Of a stretch of DNA of 64,000 bases, positions 46,062-55,775 are shown in pieces. Numbering within the stretch: the stretch's first letter is position 1; every line of letters starts with the position of its first letter. The notes beneath the pieces were generated by a model. The model searched no databases. It saw only the letters and a program-made list of their open reading frames with translations, and was not told the origin of the DNA. The stretch is taken from positions 372,001-436,000 of the forward strand of contig NZ_JAHEVJ010000002.1 of NCBI RefSeq assembly GCF_018599245.1. The letters are read 5' to 3'. Origin of the DNA: Aliiroseovarius lamellibrachiae. GTDB lineage: Bacteria; Pseudomonadota; Alphaproteobacteria; Rhodobacterales; Rhodobacteraceae. Made by a program: the position numbers and the translations under genes.

Positions 46062-46454
46062 ATGGAGCCAATTGAAGCGATTGCATTGGTCGGCTTTCTA
46101 GTTCTGATTGTCGTTGTAATGATGATGAAGGAACAACGCCTGAGCGACCCTGATAGATCGGACACAATTTACATTGATCAAATGAGGTCTTTGTCGATGT
46201 TGCGGACTGGACCAGTTTTCGCAACATTAATCCGACAATCAGGAGGGGTTTATCGGGAGTTGGGTGCCTTCCCTTCTATTGGCGATGCTTTCACTGAGGT
46301 TGAAAAGTCTTTTAGACGGGCGAAGATTGAAAGTGTGTTTGTTGAAGAAAACTCAATGGATGAGTTTCGAGTAATCAGACTACATCATTCGCACGGGGGA
46401 AAGGCTGAAGGAAAAAAGCTTGGCGGCGCCTTGATCGTCGTCGAACAAGTCTAA
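46062..46454 (+). CDS. Hypothetical membrane-anchored protein between sucC and sucD
   Basis: A 130-residue protein I cannot assign. One membrane helix lies at the N-terminus (about 5-22, [18 protein letters not shown]), followed by a charged soluble part of about 105 residues. It interrupts the usual sucC-sucD pair, 15 bases after sucC and 41 before sucD, same strand. GC is clearly lower than in its neighbours, with codons such as AGA, TTA and CTA that are rare around it; a recent insertion is likely. The frame is intact and a GAGAGG stretch precedes the ATG, so expression is plausible. Confidence 0.65.
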   Translation: MEPIEAIALVGFLVLIVVVMMMKEQRLSDPDRSDTIYIDQMRSLSMLRTGPVFATLIRQSGGVYRELGAFPSIGDAFTEVEKSFRRAKIESVFVEENSMDEFRVIRLHHSHGGKAEGKKLGGALIVVEQV

Positions 46455-46495
46455 CAGCGGCCATGATTGGCTCAGCGAATTAAGGAGACTCCTAA

Positions 46496-47380
46496 ATGGC
46501 AGTCCTTATCGACGAAAACACTAAAGTGATCTGTCAGGGCTTTACTGGCTCTCAGGGCACTTTCCACTCGGAACAGGCGATTGCCTATGGCACCAAAATG
46601 GTCGGCGGTGTGACGCCGGGCAAAGGTGGCATGGATCATCTTGGCCTTCCGGTCTTTAACTCGGTGCATGAGGCGAAAGCCAAGACCGAAGCAAATGCGA
46701 GCGTCATCTATGTGCCGCCCCCCTTCGCAGCGGACTCGATCCTCGAAGCCATTGATGCTGAGATGGAATTGATCGTTTGCATCACCGAAGGCATTCCGGT
46801 GCTGGACATGATGGGCGTGCAACGTGCGCTGGACGGATCAAAGTCGCGCCTGATCGGGCCAAACTGCCCCGGCGTGATCACGCCTGATGCGTGCAAAATC
46901 GGCATTATGCCCGGCCACATCCACAAACGTGGCTCGGTTGGTGTTGTGTCGCGCTCGGGTACTTTGACCTATGAAGCCGTGAAACAGACGTCTGACATCG
47001 GCCTTGGCCAGTCGACTGCTGTTGGCATCGGTGGCGACCCCATCAAAGGCACCGAGCATATCGACGTTTTGGACATGTTCCTTGACGACGACGAGACCCA
47101 GTCGATCATCATGATTGGTGAAATCGGTGGTTCCGCCGAAGAAGAAGCCGCCGCATTCCTGGCCGAGCAGAAGAAAAAAGGCCGCTGGAAACCCGTTGCT
47201 GGCTTTATCGCGGGTCGCACGGCCCCTCCCGGTCGTCGTATGGGCCACGCTGGCGCGATTGTTGCTGGCGGCAAAGGTGGTGCTGAGGACAAGATCGAAG
47301 CCATGAAATCGGCGGGTATTGTTGTGGCTGACAGCCCTGCAACCTTGGGTGAAGCTGTGCTTGCAGCGATTGCCAAATAA
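46496..47380 (+). CDS. sucD: Succinyl-CoA synthetase alpha subunit
   Basis: A 294-residue alpha chain carrying the phosphohistidine. It shows [19 protein letters not shown] (CoA site), [19 protein letters not shown], and the active His in [12 protein letters not shown] near residue 247. AAGGAG lies before the ATG. Pairs with SucC although a small gene stands between them. Confidence 0.99.
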   Translation: MAVLIDENTKVICQGFTGSQGTFHSEQAIAYGTKMVGGVTPGKGGMDHLGLPVFNSVHEAKAKTEANASVIYVPPPFAADSILEAIDAEMELIVCITEGIPVLDMMGVQRALDGSKSRLIGPNCPGVITPDACKIGIMPGHIHKRGSVGVVSRSGTLTYEAVKQTSDIGLGQSTAVGIGGDPIKGTEHIDVLDMFLDDDETQSIIMIGEIGGSAEEEAAAFLAEQKKKGRWKPVAGFIAGRTAPPGRRMGHAGAIVAGGKGGAEDKIEAMKSAGIVVADSPATLGEAVLAAIAK

Positions 47381-47450
47381 ACATTTCAAATCGCGCGCGC
47401 CCGGTATGGTCTGGGCGCGCGCATTCCCATTTCAGTTGAGACCGACGCGC

Positions 47451-50420
47451 ATGACGGATCAGAGCCCCAACGACAGCTTTCACGCATCAAGCTTTATGCA
47501 AGGCCATAACGCCGAGTACCTTGAACAGCTTTATGCACAATATGCCAAAGACCCTTCGGCGGTCAACGCAGCCTGGGCTGCGTTTTTTGCCGAAATGGGC
47601 GACGCAGGCAGTGACGCCATCGCCGAGGCCGAAGGCCCCAGTTGGGCGCGCGCTGATTGGCCGCCGACCCCAACCGGCGATTTGGTGCATTCTCTGGACG
47701 GTATGTGGCCCGATGAGGACACGACCAAAGAGGGTAAGGCCGCTGGCAAAAAGATTGCCGAGAAGGCCGCCGCCAAAGGTGTTGAGGTTTCCGATCAGGC
47801 GATCAAACAGGCCGTGCTGGACAGTATCCGCGCGCTGATGATCATCCGTGCCTACCGGATCCGGGGCCATTTGGCCGCTGATCTTGACCCGCTGGGCATG
47901 CGCGAAGGATCCAAACATCCTGAATTGAACCCTGCGTCTTACGGGTTTTCTGAGGCCGACATGGACCGGCCGATTTTCATCGACAATGTACTGGGGCTTG
48001 AGATTGCCTCGATGCGTCAAATTGTTGAGATCGTGAAACGGACCTATTGCGGCACTTTTGCGCTGCAATACATGCATATTTCCAACCCGGAAGAGAGCGC
48101 TTGGCTGAAAGAGCGGATCGAAGGGTTGGGCAAGGAAATCGCCTTCACCCGTGAAGGGCGCCGGGCGATCCTGAACAAGCTGGTTGAGGCTGAGGGCTTT
48201 GAAAAATTCCTTCATGTCAAATACATGGGCACCAAGCGTTTTGGTCTGGATGGCGGCGAAAGCCTGATCCCGGCGATGGAGCAAATCATCAAACGTGGTG
48301 GAGCGCTGGGCGTAAAAGACGTGATTATCGGCATGCCACACCGGGGCCGTTTGTCGGTCTTGGCCAATGTGATGCAAAAACCCTATAAGGCGATCTTCAA
48401 CGAATTTCAGGGCGGAAGTTATAAGCCCGAAAGCGTGGATGGGTCGGGTGACGTGAAATATCACCTAGGCGCCAGTTCGGATCGCGAATTTGATGGCAAT
48501 ACTGTTCACCTGTCGCTGACTGCCAACCCCTCGCATCTTGAGGCGGTGAACCCGGTGGTTCTGGGCAAAGCGCGTGCCAAGCAAGAGCAGTTGAACGACA
48601 CGGAGCGGACACAGGTTCTGCCGGTCCTGTTGCACGGTGACGCGGCCTTTGCGGGTCAAGGTGTTGTGGCGGAATGTTTTGGCCTGTCGGGTCTTGTCGG
48701 TCACAAAACTGGCGGCACGATGCACATCGTGGTCAACAACCAAATCGGCTTTACAACCGCGCCGCATTTCTCGCGCTCAAGCCCCTATCCAACAGATATT
48801 GCCTTGATGGTCGAGGCGCCAATTTTCCATGTGAATGGCGATGACCCCGAAGCTGTGGTTCATGCGGCAAAAGTGGCCACGGAATTCCGTCAGAAATTCC
48901 ACCGGGATGTTGTGCTTGATATCTTCTGCTACCGCCGTTTTGGTCACAACGAGGGCGACGAGCCCATGTTCACCAACCCGGTGATGTACAAAAAGATCAA
49001 AAAGCAAAAGACCACGCTTCAGCTTTACACCGACCGATTGGTGGCCGAGGGGCTGATCCCGTCGGGTGAGATCGAAGACATGAAAGCGTCGTTCCAGGCG
49101 CGCATGAATGAAGAGTTTGAAGCCGGCAAGGAATTCAAACCAAACAAGGCGGATTGGCTGGATGGGCGTTGGTCACATCTGGACAAAAAAGCCGAGGAAT
49201 ATCAGCGCGGTCAGACTGCGATTGCGTCAGACACCTTTGCCGAAGTCGGTCGTGCATTGTCGACAGCGCCCGAAGGGTTCCCGCTGCATAAAACAGTTGG
49301 GCGTCTTTTGGATACGAAGGCCAAGATGTTTGAAACCGGGTCTGGGTTTGACTGGGCCACGGCCGAGGCGCTGGCGTTTGGGTCATTGCTCACCGAGGGG
49401 TTCCCGGTGCGTTTGTCCGGTCAGGATTGTACGCGCGGCACGTTTTCTCAGCGCCATTCGGGTCTGATCAATCAGGACAACGAAGACCGCTATTACCCGC
49501 TGAACAACATTCGTGAGGGTCAAGCGCATTACGAAGTGATCGACAGTATGCTGTCGGAATACGCGGTGCTTGGGTTTGAATATGGCTATACGCTGGCTGA
49601 ACCCAATTCCCTGGTGATGTGGGAAGCGCAATTTGGCGATTTCGCCAATGGGGCGCAGATCATGTTTGATCAGTTCATTTCGTCCGGTGAAAGCAAATGG
49701 TTGCGGATGTCTGGCCTGACTGTGCTTATGCCGCATGGGTATGAAGGGCAGGGACCAGAACACAGCTCGGCCCGTCTGGAGCGGTTCTTGCAGATGTGTG
49801 GTGGCGACAACTGGATCGTTGCCAACTGTTCAACACCTGCCAACTATTTCCACATCCTGCGTCGCCAGATGCACCGTGGATATCGTAAACCGCTGATCCT
49901 CGTGACACCAAAATCGCTTTTGCGTCACAAGATGTGCATCTCAAATGCTGAGGATTTCACCGAGGGGTCAAGCTTCCACCGTGTGCTGTGGGATGACGCC
50001 CAGAAGGGCAATTCCGACACCACACTTGCGGCGGATGACAAAATCAAACGCGTCGTTATGTGTTCGGGCAAAGTCTATTACGACTTGCTGGACGAGCGTG
50101 ACAAACGCGGCATCACCGACATTTACCTGCTCCGTATGGAACAGTTCTATCCCTTCCCAGCGATGTCGCTGGTGAAAGAGCTGGAGCGGTTTAAGGGCGC
50201 TGAAATGGTGTGGTGTCAGGAAGAACCAAAGAACCAGGGCGCCTGGACCTTTGTTGAACCAAATATCGAATGGGTGTTGACCCGGATTGGCGCAAAACAT
50301 CTGCGTCCCGTTTACGCTGGTCGTCCAGCATCCGCCTCGCCCGCGACGGGCCTGGCGTCACAACACAAAGCACAACAGGCCGCGTTGGTAGATGACGCGC
50401 TGAACATGGAAGGGAAATAA
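47451..50420 (+). CDS. sucA: 2-oxoglutarate dehydrogenase E1 component
   Basis: Thiamin-diphosphate-dependent decarboxylase of the 2-oxoglutarate dehydrogenase complex, 989 residues. It has the N-terminal SFMQGHNAEYLEQLYAQY peptide used for E2 binding, the ThDP site (IIGMPHRGRLSVLANV; GDAAFAGQGVVAE; HIVVNNQIGFTT), the FGHNEGDEP stretch, and DCTRGTFSQRH with the HSSARLERFLQ segment in the C-terminal domain. Start at 47451; the longer frame from 47319 would overlap sucD. Confidence 0.99.
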   Translation: MTDQSPNDSFHASSFMQGHNAEYLEQLYAQYAKDPSAVNAAWAAFFAEMGDAGSDAIAEAEGPSWARADWPPTPTGDLVHSLDGMWPDEDTTKEGKAAGKKIAEKAAAKGVEVSDQAIKQAVLDSIRALMIIRAYRIRGHLAADLDPLGMREGSKHPELNPASYGFSEADMDRPIFIDNVLGLEIASMRQIVEIVKRTYCGTFALQYMHISNPEESAWLKERIEGLGKEIAFTREGRRAILNKLVEAEGFEKFLHVKYMGTKRFGLDGGESLIPAMEQIIKRGGALGVKDVIIGMPHRGRLSVLANVMQKPYKAIFNEFQGGSYKPESVDGSGDVKYHLGASSDREFDGNTVHLSLTANPSHLEAVNPVVLGKARAKQEQLNDTERTQVLPVLLHGDAAFAGQGVVAECFGLSGLVGHKTGGTMHIVVNNQIGFTTAPHFSRSSPYPTDIALMVEAPIFHVNGDDPEAVVHAAKVATEFRQKFHRDVVLDIFCYRRFGHNEGDEPMFTNPVMYKKIKKQKTTLQLYTDRLVAEGLIPSGEIEDMKASFQARMNEEFEAGKEFKPNKADWLDGRWSHLDKKAEEYQRGQTAIASDTFAEVGRALSTAPEGFPLHKTVGRLLDTKAKMFETGSGFDWATAEALAFGSLLTEGFPVRLSGQDCTRGTFSQRHSGLINQDNEDRYYPLNNIREGQAHYEVIDSMLSEYAVLGFEYGYTLAEPNSLVMWEAQFGDFANGAQIMFDQFISSGESKWLRMSGLTVLMPHGYEGQGPEHSSARLERFLQMCGGDNWIVANCSTPANYFHILRRQMHRGYRKPLILVTPKSLLRHKMCISNAEDFTEGSSFHRVLWDDAQKGNSDTTLAADDKIKRVVMCSGKVYYDLLDERDKRGITDIYLLRMEQFYPFPAMSLVKELERFKGAEMVWCQEEPKNQGAWTFVEPNIEWVLTRIGAKHLRPVYAGRPASASPATGLASQHKAQQAALVDDALNMEGK

Positions 50421-50423
50421 CCC

Positions 50424-51920
50424 ATGAGCATCGAAGTACGAGTGCCCACCCTGGGCGAAAGTGTCACCGAGGCGACCGTTGCAACCTGGTTCAAGAAACC
50501 CGGTGACGCGGTGCAAGCAGACGAAATGCTGTGCGAGTTGGAAACCGACAAGGTGACGGTCGAAGTGCCCGCGCCCGCTGCCGGCGTTCTGAGCGAGATT
50601 GTCGCCGCAGAAGGTGTGACCGTTGGTGTCGACGCGCTTCTCGCGAATATCTCCGAAGGCGCGGGGGCGGCGGCGCCAGCTTCGGCCCCGGCTGCGGCGG
50701 CCTCTGCCCCAGCAGCATCCAGCGACAGCGTGGATGTCATGGTGCCAAGCCTTGGTGAAAGCGTATCGGAAGCGACCGTTGCCACATGGTTCAAAAAGGT
50801 CGGGGACGCGGTTGCCGCAGACGAAATGCTGTGTGAGCTGGAAACCGATAAAGTGTCGGTCGAAGTGCCTGCCCCCGCGGCGGGTGTGCTGACTGAGATT
50901 ATCGCGGCCGAAGGCACCACCGTTGATGCCACGGCCAAACTGGCGGTGATCGGTGGCGCCGGTGCGGTGGCAACACCTGCTGCGGCCCCTGCGGCCCCTG
51001 CTGCGGCGGCGGCCCCTGCGACGTCAGGAAAAGACGTTGAGGATGCCCCTTCGGCGAAGAAAATGATGGCAGAGGCCGGAATGACCTCGGCTGATGTAAC
51101 CGGAACAGGTCGGGATGGACGCGTGATGAAACATGATGTGCAAGCCGCCAAAGCAGCGCCGAAACCAGCGGCAACCCCTGCGGCGGCGCCTGCCTCAGCC
51201 CCGGCAGCACAGGACAATTCTGCGCGCGAAGAGCGGGTGAAAATGACCCGTCTGCGTCAGACCATCGCCAAGCGCCTGAAAGACAGCCAAAACACCGCCG
51301 CCATGCTCACCACCTATAACGAGGTGGACATGACCGAGGTGATGGCGCTTCGCAATGAATACAAAGCTGAGTTTGAGAAAAAGCACGGCACCCGCCTTGG
51401 GTTCATGTCGTTCTTCACCAAAGCCTGCTGTCATGCGCTGAAAGAAGTGCCGGAAGTGAACGCCGAAATCGACGGCACAGACATCGTTTACAAGAACTTT
51501 GTGAACATGGGTGTGGCGGCTGGCACGCCGACCGGCCTTGTGGTGCCTGTGATCAATGACGCGGACGCGATGTCCTTTGCGCAGATCGAAAAGGCTATTG
51601 CTGAAAAGGGCCGCAAAGCCCGTGACGGCAAACTGACCATGGACGAAATGCAAGGCGGCACCTTCACCATCTCAAACGGTGGTGTCTACGGCTCGCTGAT
51701 GTCCTCGCCGATCCTGAACCCGCCACAATCGGGCATCCTTGGCATGCACAAAATCCAAGACCGCCCAATGGCGATCAATGGTGAAGTGGTCATCCGCCCG
51801 ATGATGTATCTGGCGCTGTCCTACGATCACCGCATTGTCGACGGCAAAGGTGCTGTGACCTTCCTTGTGCGCGTGAAAGAAGCGCTGGAAGATCCACGTC
51901 GCCTTTTGATGGATCTGTAA
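50424..51920 (+). CDS. sucB: 2-oxoglutarate dehydrogenase E2, dihydrolipoyl succinyltransferase, two lipoyl domains
   Basis: A 498-residue E2 core. Two nearly identical lipoyl domains occupy residues 2-77 and 102-177; the lipoylated lysines are K43 and K143 in the repeated ELETDKV motif, exactly 100 residues apart. Ala/Pro linkers follow each. A peripheral-subunit-binding domain (about 208-245, [13 protein letters not shown] ... [11 protein letters not shown]) and the catalytic domain with YDHRIVDG near the end complete the protein. E. coli SucB has a single lipoyl domain. Four bases after sucA. Confidence 0.98.
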   Translation: MSIEVRVPTLGESVTEATVATWFKKPGDAVQADEMLCELETDKVTVEVPAPAAGVLSEIVAAEGVTVGVDALLANISEGAGAAAPASAPAAAASAPAASSDSVDVMVPSLGESVSEATVATWFKKVGDAVAADEMLCELETDKVSVEVPAPAAGVLTEIIAAEGTTVDATAKLAVIGGAGAVATPAAAPAAPAAAAAPATSGKDVEDAPSAKKMMAEAGMTSADVTGTGRDGRVMKHDVQAAKAAPKPAATPAAAPASAPAAQDNSAREERVKMTRLRQTIAKRLKDSQNTAAMLTTYNEVDMTEVMALRNEYKAEFEKKHGTRLGFMSFFTKACCHALKEVPEVNAEIDGTDIVYKNFVNMGVAAGTPTGLVVPVINDADAMSFAQIEKAIAEKGRKARDGKLTMDEMQGGTFTISNGGVYGSLMSSPILNPPQSGILGMHKIQDRPMAINGEVVIRPMMYLALSYDHRIVDGKGAVTFLVRVKEALEDPRRLLMDL

Positions 51921-51928
51921 CGGATTTA

Positions 51929-51955
51929 ACGGCCCTGCCAATTTGGTGGGGCCGT
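51929..51955 (+). other. Hairpin between sucB and lpd
   Basis: ACGGCCC and GGGCCGT (with inner CCA/TGG pairs) form an imperfect hairpin 9 bases after the sucB stop. No T-run, so partial termination or 3'-end protection is likelier than full termination. Confidence 0.45.
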
Positions 51956-52045
51956 ATCACCGTGGGCAACTGCTAAGGTGATGTTGAATATTTATGTGCG
52001 CGTCCGGCTGACCCATAGGGCGGCTCTACGCCAAAGGAGGCCAAA

Positions 52046-53431
52046 ATGGCAGACTATGATGTAATCGTGATTGGTGGCGGTCCAGGTGGCTATGTATGCG
52101 CCATTCGGTGTGCCCAGCTGGGCCTGAAAACCGCCTGTGTTGAGGGGCGCGAGACGCTGGGCGGCACCTGCCTGAACGTGGGCTGTATCCCGTCAAAAGC
52201 GCTTTTGCACGCCTCGCATTCGCTGCACGAAGCCGAACATAACTTTGCCAAGATGGGCTTGAAGGGGAAATCCCCCTCGGTCGATTGGAAAGAAATGCTC
52301 GCCTATAAAGACGGTGTGATTGATCAAAACACCAAGGGCATTGAGTTTCTTTTCAAGAAAAACAAGGTCGACTGGCTGCGTGGCTGGGGGTCGATCCCTG
52401 CGGCGGGTCAGGTCAAGGTGGATGACGAAGTTCACACCGCGAAAAACATCGTGATCGCGTCTGGATCAGAGCCATCGACCCTTCCGGGTGTTGAGGTGGA
52501 CGAAAAAGTTGTCGTGACCTCGACCGGGGCGCTGTCGCTGCCGAAGATCCCCAAGAAACTCGTTGTGATCGGCGCGGGTGTCATCGGCCTTGAAATGGGG
52601 TCGGTTTACGCGCGTCTTGGGTCCGAAGTCACCGTGGTTGAATTCCTTGATCTGGTCACACCGGGCATGGACGCTGAACTGTCAAAAACCTTTGCGCGCA
52701 GCTTGAAAAAGCAGGGGCTGAAGTTCGTGATGGGCGCGGCTGTGCAAAAGGTTGAGGCCACGAAAACCAAAGCCAAGGTGCATTATAAACTGCGCAAAAA
52801 CGACAAAGAGGACATGCTTGAGGCGGATGCCGTATTGGTCGCCACGGGCCGCCGTCCTTACACCGAAGGGCTTGGACTGGACGCGATGGGCATCGAGATG
52901 ACCCAGCGTGGTCAAATTGCCACCGATCACTGGAAAACCAACATCCCCGGCATCTGGGCGATTGGTGATGTGACCGAAGGGCCAATGCTGGCGCATAAAG
53001 CCGAAGACGAAGGCATGGCGGCGGCAGAAGCCATCGCAGGCCAAGCGGGCCATGTGAATTACGACGTCATTCCGGGCGTGGTTTATACCTCCCCTGAGGT
53101 TGCAACCGTCGGCAAAACCGAAGAGCAACTGAAAGACGAAGGCGTTGACTATAAGGTTGGGAAATTCAGCTTTATGGGCAATGGCCGGGCGAAAGCCGTG
53201 TTCCAAGGCGAAGGTTTTGTGAAAATCCTAGCCGATAAGACCACCGACCGTGTGCTGGGGGTTCATATCATGGGCCCAGCGGCGGGCGAGTTGATCCACG
53301 AAGCGTGCGTGCTGATGGAATTTGGCGGATCCGCCGAAGATCTGGCGCGCACCTGTCACGCCCACCCGACGTTCTCGGAAGCGGTACGTGAGGCGGCGTT
53401 GGCGTGTGGTGACGGTCCGATCCATTCGTAA
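52046..53431 (+). CDS. lpd: Dihydrolipoyl dehydrogenase (E3)
   Basis: A 461-residue FAD-dependent disulfide reductase that reoxidises dihydrolipoyl groups of the 2-oxoglutarate dehydrogenase complex. It shows [21 protein letters not shown] (FAD), the redox pair C42/C47 in [33 protein letters not shown] (NAD), [21 protein letters not shown], and the C-terminal [15 protein letters not shown] with the catalytic His-Glu. AAAGGAGG precedes the ATG. Its position after sucAB points to the 2-oxoglutarate complex. Confidence 0.98.
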   Translation: MADYDVIVIGGGPGGYVCAIRCAQLGLKTACVEGRETLGGTCLNVGCIPSKALLHASHSLHEAEHNFAKMGLKGKSPSVDWKEMLAYKDGVIDQNTKGIEFLFKKNKVDWLRGWGSIPAAGQVKVDDEVHTAKNIVIASGSEPSTLPGVEVDEKVVVTSTGALSLPKIPKKLVVIGAGVIGLEMGSVYARLGSEVTVVEFLDLVTPGMDAELSKTFARSLKKQGLKFVMGAAVQKVEATKTKAKVHYKLRKNDKEDMLEADAVLVATGRRPYTEGLGLDAMGIEMTQRGQIATDHWKTNIPGIWAIGDVTEGPMLAHKAEDEGMAAAEAIAGQAGHVNYDVIPGVVYTSPEVATVGKTEEQLKDEGVDYKVGKFSFMGNGRAKAVFQGEGFVKILADKTTDRVLGVHIMGPAAGELIHEACVLMEFGGSAEDLARTCHAHPTFSEAVREAALACGDGPIHS

Positions 53432-53450
53432 GGCCGAGAGCAAACAAAAG

Positions 53451-53481
53451 AAAAGCGCGTCCGATTTGGGCGCGCTTTTTT
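53451..53481 (+). terminator. Terminator of lpd
   Basis: AAAAGCGCGTCC and GGGCGCGCTTTT form a 12-bp stem (one G-T pair) with loop GATTT and a run of T residues. Confidence 0.9.
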
Positions 53482-53490
53482 GTTTGGGGT

Positions 53491-53563
53491 GGGGCTTTGC
53501 CCCTCTGTCCTCAACTTTGTTGAGGTCATTCACCCCAGGATATTTTTAGAAAGAGGAAGGGGG
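53491..53563. repeat. Intergenic GGGGCTTTGCCCC / AGGATATTTTT element, copy C
   Basis: GGGGCTTTGCCCC (53491-53503), a perfect hairpin CCTCAAC-TTT-GTTGAGG (53509-53525), then CCCCAGGATATTTTTAG and an A/G-rich tail to 53563. It fills the gap between the convergent lpd and GntR genes and resembles copy B in order and content. Confidence 0.45.
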
Positions 53564-53567
53564 AGGG

Positions 53568-54230
53568 CTAATCCGCAACCAGCATTTTTAGGCCCTGAGT
53601 GACGTCCGTGCGCACCGCCAGCCGAAGGGCGGGTTCGTCCCCTGCCGCAAGGGCCGCGAGGATCATGCGGTGATGTCGTTGTAAATCGGACCGGTGCCGA
53701 GTTGCGTAAAGCACGCGCATGGTTGGGCCAAGTTGAAGCCAGACGGTTTCTGCCATCGCCAGCATCGCGGGGGCATGGGCGCGCAGATAAAGCGTGCGGT
53801 GGAATTCCAGATTGGTGCGTAGATACCCCACGGCGTCTTTCTTGGCGACAAACTCTGACACCCGCGCATTGATGGCGCGCAGGCGATCCACAAGGGCCAG
53901 ATGCGCACGGGGGAGGGCGCGGGCGGCCAGTTCCGGTTCCAGAAGGGCGCGAAGGGCCGCTAGTTCTTCGATGCGTTCTGGTGACAGATCCGGTGTGGTC
54001 ACGCGACCGGAGCTGGACAGGGTCAACGCCCCCTCGGCGGCCAACCGCCGCACCGCTTCGCGTGCAGGTGTCATGGACACGTCATAGGTTTTGCCGATCC
54101 CGCGCAGGGTCAGGGCGGCGCCGGGGTCAATTTCACCGTGCATGATCTGGCTGCGCAAGCTGCGATAGACGCGTTCATGCGCGGCGCTGGTATCTTGCTT
54201 GTCTTGTTGAGGGCGTGTGGCAGAGGTCAT
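53568..54230 (-). CDS. GntR/FCD-family transcriptional regulator
   Basis: A 220-residue regulator: winged helix (about 18-80, VYRSLRSQIMHGEI ... GIGKTYDVSMTPAREAVRRLAAEGAL) and an FCD ligand-binding domain (about 90-215) with metal-site His residues in NLEFHRTLY and RHHRMILAAL. Start MTSATRPQQ at 54230. TGTGATCACA lies 9-18 bases before the start codon, and the same palindrome occurs in pairs before sdhC and sucC. So it is the prime candidate for an autoregulated regulator of TCA-cycle operons. A GntR-type regulator of TCA genes, AkgR, has been described in Rhodobacter sphaeroides; orthology is not tested here. Confidence 0.9.
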   Translation of the reverse strand: MTSATRPQQDKQDTSAAHERVYRSLRSQIMHGEIDPGAALTLRGIGKTYDVSMTPAREAVRRLAAEGALTLSSSGRVTTPDLSPERIEELAALRALLEPELAARALPRAHLALVDRLRAINARVSEFVAKKDAVGYLRTNLEFHRTLYLRAHAPAMLAMAETVWLQLGPTMRVLYATRHRSDLQRHHRMILAALAAGDEPALRLAVRTDVTQGLKMLVAD

Positions 54231-54238
54231 GGGTAAAC

Positions 54239-54248
54239 TGTGATCACA
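54239..54248 (-). promoter_or_regulatory. TGTGATCACA operator of the GntR/FCD gene
   Basis: A single perfect palindrome ending 8 bases before the ATG. No Shine-Dalgarno sequence is evident in the space, so a leaderless or near-leaderless transcript with the operator over the promoter is possible. Confidence 0.7.
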
Positions 54249-54262
54249 AACAGCCCCTAGGG

Positions 54263-54982
54263 TCAATCTCTGAAGCGATAACGGTGCAGGTCGGTACCGT
54301 GCTTTTGAAGCCATTTGCGGTGGATCTGATAGTCTGGGCAGATATCTTCGACCTGGCCCCAGAAGCGCGCGGAATGGTCCATATGCGCCAGATGAGACAC
54401 CTCATGCGCGGCCACATAATCCAGCACCTCTTCGGGTGCCATAACCAGCCGCCATGAGTACATCAAATTGCCATCCGAACTACAGGATCCCCAGCGAGAT
54501 CGCGTGTCGCGCAGGGTGATGCGGTTAACTTCATATCCAATTTCAGCGGCATAACGCCGACTTGCCAGATCCAAACGCTGCCGCGCTTCGTTCTTAAAGA
54601 GCGCCATAAGCCGTGGGCCGATTTTGTCGGGCGCCTTAGAGGGCAGCGTAATGACCCCGTCGCCAAGGCGCACCAGGCGGGTCTCTGCGGGGACAAGTTG
54701 GTGGGGCTTTCCAAGAAAGGGAACATGATCGCCAAAGCCGGGTCGCACATCCGTGGGGATGTCTTTCAAATGCCCGCGAATCCAGTCCGCGCGCTCTTGG
54801 GCAAATTTGACAGCCTCACGTCTGGGGGTGCCTTTCGGGACCGACATGGTGACACGGCCATCTAACCGGGAAATGCGCAACGAAAGACGCCGTGCGCGTG
54901 TGGATGGGCGCACCAAAAGCTCCACCTCCGGCGTGCCGGGTAAAGTAATCATTTCAGGTGACTTGATCCTCTGCCCCAACAC
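54263..54982 (-). CDS. YgjP-like metallopeptidase domain protein (M48/DUF45)
   Basis: A 239-residue putative zinc protease. The zinc motif is HEVSHLAHMDHS (HExxH plus downstream His) near residue 203, preceded by the family-typical TLRDTRSRWGSCSSDGNLMYSWRL. No signal peptide or membrane helix; cytosolic. The start is GTG at 54982 with AAGGA eight bases upstream; ATG 54952 is a possible alternative. A single gene between the GntR gene and the FYDLN protein gene. Confidence 0.88.
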   Translation of the reverse strand: MLGQRIKSPEMITLPGTPEVELLVRPSTRARRLSLRISRLDGRVTMSVPKGTPRREAVKFAQERADWIRGHLKDIPTDVRPGFGDHVPFLGKPHQLVPAETRLVRLGDGVITLPSKAPDKIGPRLMALFKNEARQRLDLASRRYAAEIGYEVNRITLRDTRSRWGSCSSDGNLMYSWRLVMAPEEVLDYVAAHEVSHLAHMDHSARFWGQVEDICPDYQIHRKWLQKHGTDLHRYRFRD

Positions 54983-55128
54983 GGGCTACATCCTTTCTTT
55001 ATATCTCTCGCCGACCATCAGACCGGACCTGTGCGCCATGCATGGCAAAAGCCTTTGACAGCTGGCGATAGTTATGGCAACTGGCGACAGATTTCGCACG
55101 AAGTTTTGAAAACAGAAAGGGGTCAACG

Positions 55129-55452
55129 ATGCCCAAGGAAGAATGGGGTGTGAAACGTATCTGCCCAACCACAGGCAAACGTTTCTATGACCTGAACGCC
55201 AATCCGATCGTCAGCCCTTATACGGGCGAGACGATTAGCGTGGAAACCGGCAAAGGCACACGCACGATGGTTGCTGACAAAGCGGACAAAGCCGCAATGG
55301 CAGAAGACCTTGTGGACGATGCAGATGCGGTTCTTGAAGACGACGATGATGATACCGATGTGGATCTGGGCGATGACGTCCTTGACGATGACGAGGACGA
55401 CGATGTTTCGCTGGATGAGATCGCGGATGTCGCAGCACCAGACGACGAATAA
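55129..55452 (+). CDS. FYDLN-acid family protein (TIGR02300)
   Basis: A 107-residue protein of unknown function found in alphaproteobacteria. The N-terminal 35 residues carry two-Pro-flanked WGVKRICPTTGKRFYDLNANP with the eponymous FYDLN. The C-terminal half is extremely acidic (runs of Asp/Glu from about residue 62 to the end), likely unstructured. A single gene, followed by a long hairpin and the tRNA gene. Confidence 0.92.
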   Translation: MPKEEWGVKRICPTTGKRFYDLNANPIVSPYTGETISVETGKGTRTMVADKADKAAMAEDLVDDADAVLEDDDDDTDVDLGDDVLDDDEDDDVSLDEIADVAAPDDE

Positions 55453-55458
55453 AAATTC

Positions 55459-55501
55459 TGCAAAGGCACATTTTGGGGTTGCACCCCTACGTGCCTTTGC
55501 A
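55459..55501 (+). other. Long structured element between FYDLN gene and tRNA-Ala
   Basis: TGCAAAGGCAC (55459-55469) and GTGCCTTTGCA (55491-55501) are perfect 11-bp arms. Within the 21-nt interval GGGGT-TGC-ACCCC (55475-55487) forms its own stem. It begins 6 bases after the FYDLN stop. Terminator-like but without a T-run. Confidence 0.6.
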
Positions 55502-55575
55502 TAAATACCGCCGCACAGAGAGCGATTTTTCGCGCTGGTGGCAACATCAGCTTGTTGAAATGACGCTGATGTAAT

Positions 55576-55651
<76 letters not shown>

Positions 55652-55775
55652 TTTCCCTACACCACCTGAGAATGGCTAGCGATCGGTGCCGAGTTGATTT
55701 GTGTGCATGTGACGTACGCATGCGCCTAAGAGGGCCTGTTTGCGGCGCCGTTGCTTACGTCTTTGGCATCTGTGT

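Noticed and set aside
46165-46180. TTGATCAA inside the small sucC-sucD gene as FNR box
   Set aside because: The arms touch without the 4-bp spacer and it lies inside a coding region.
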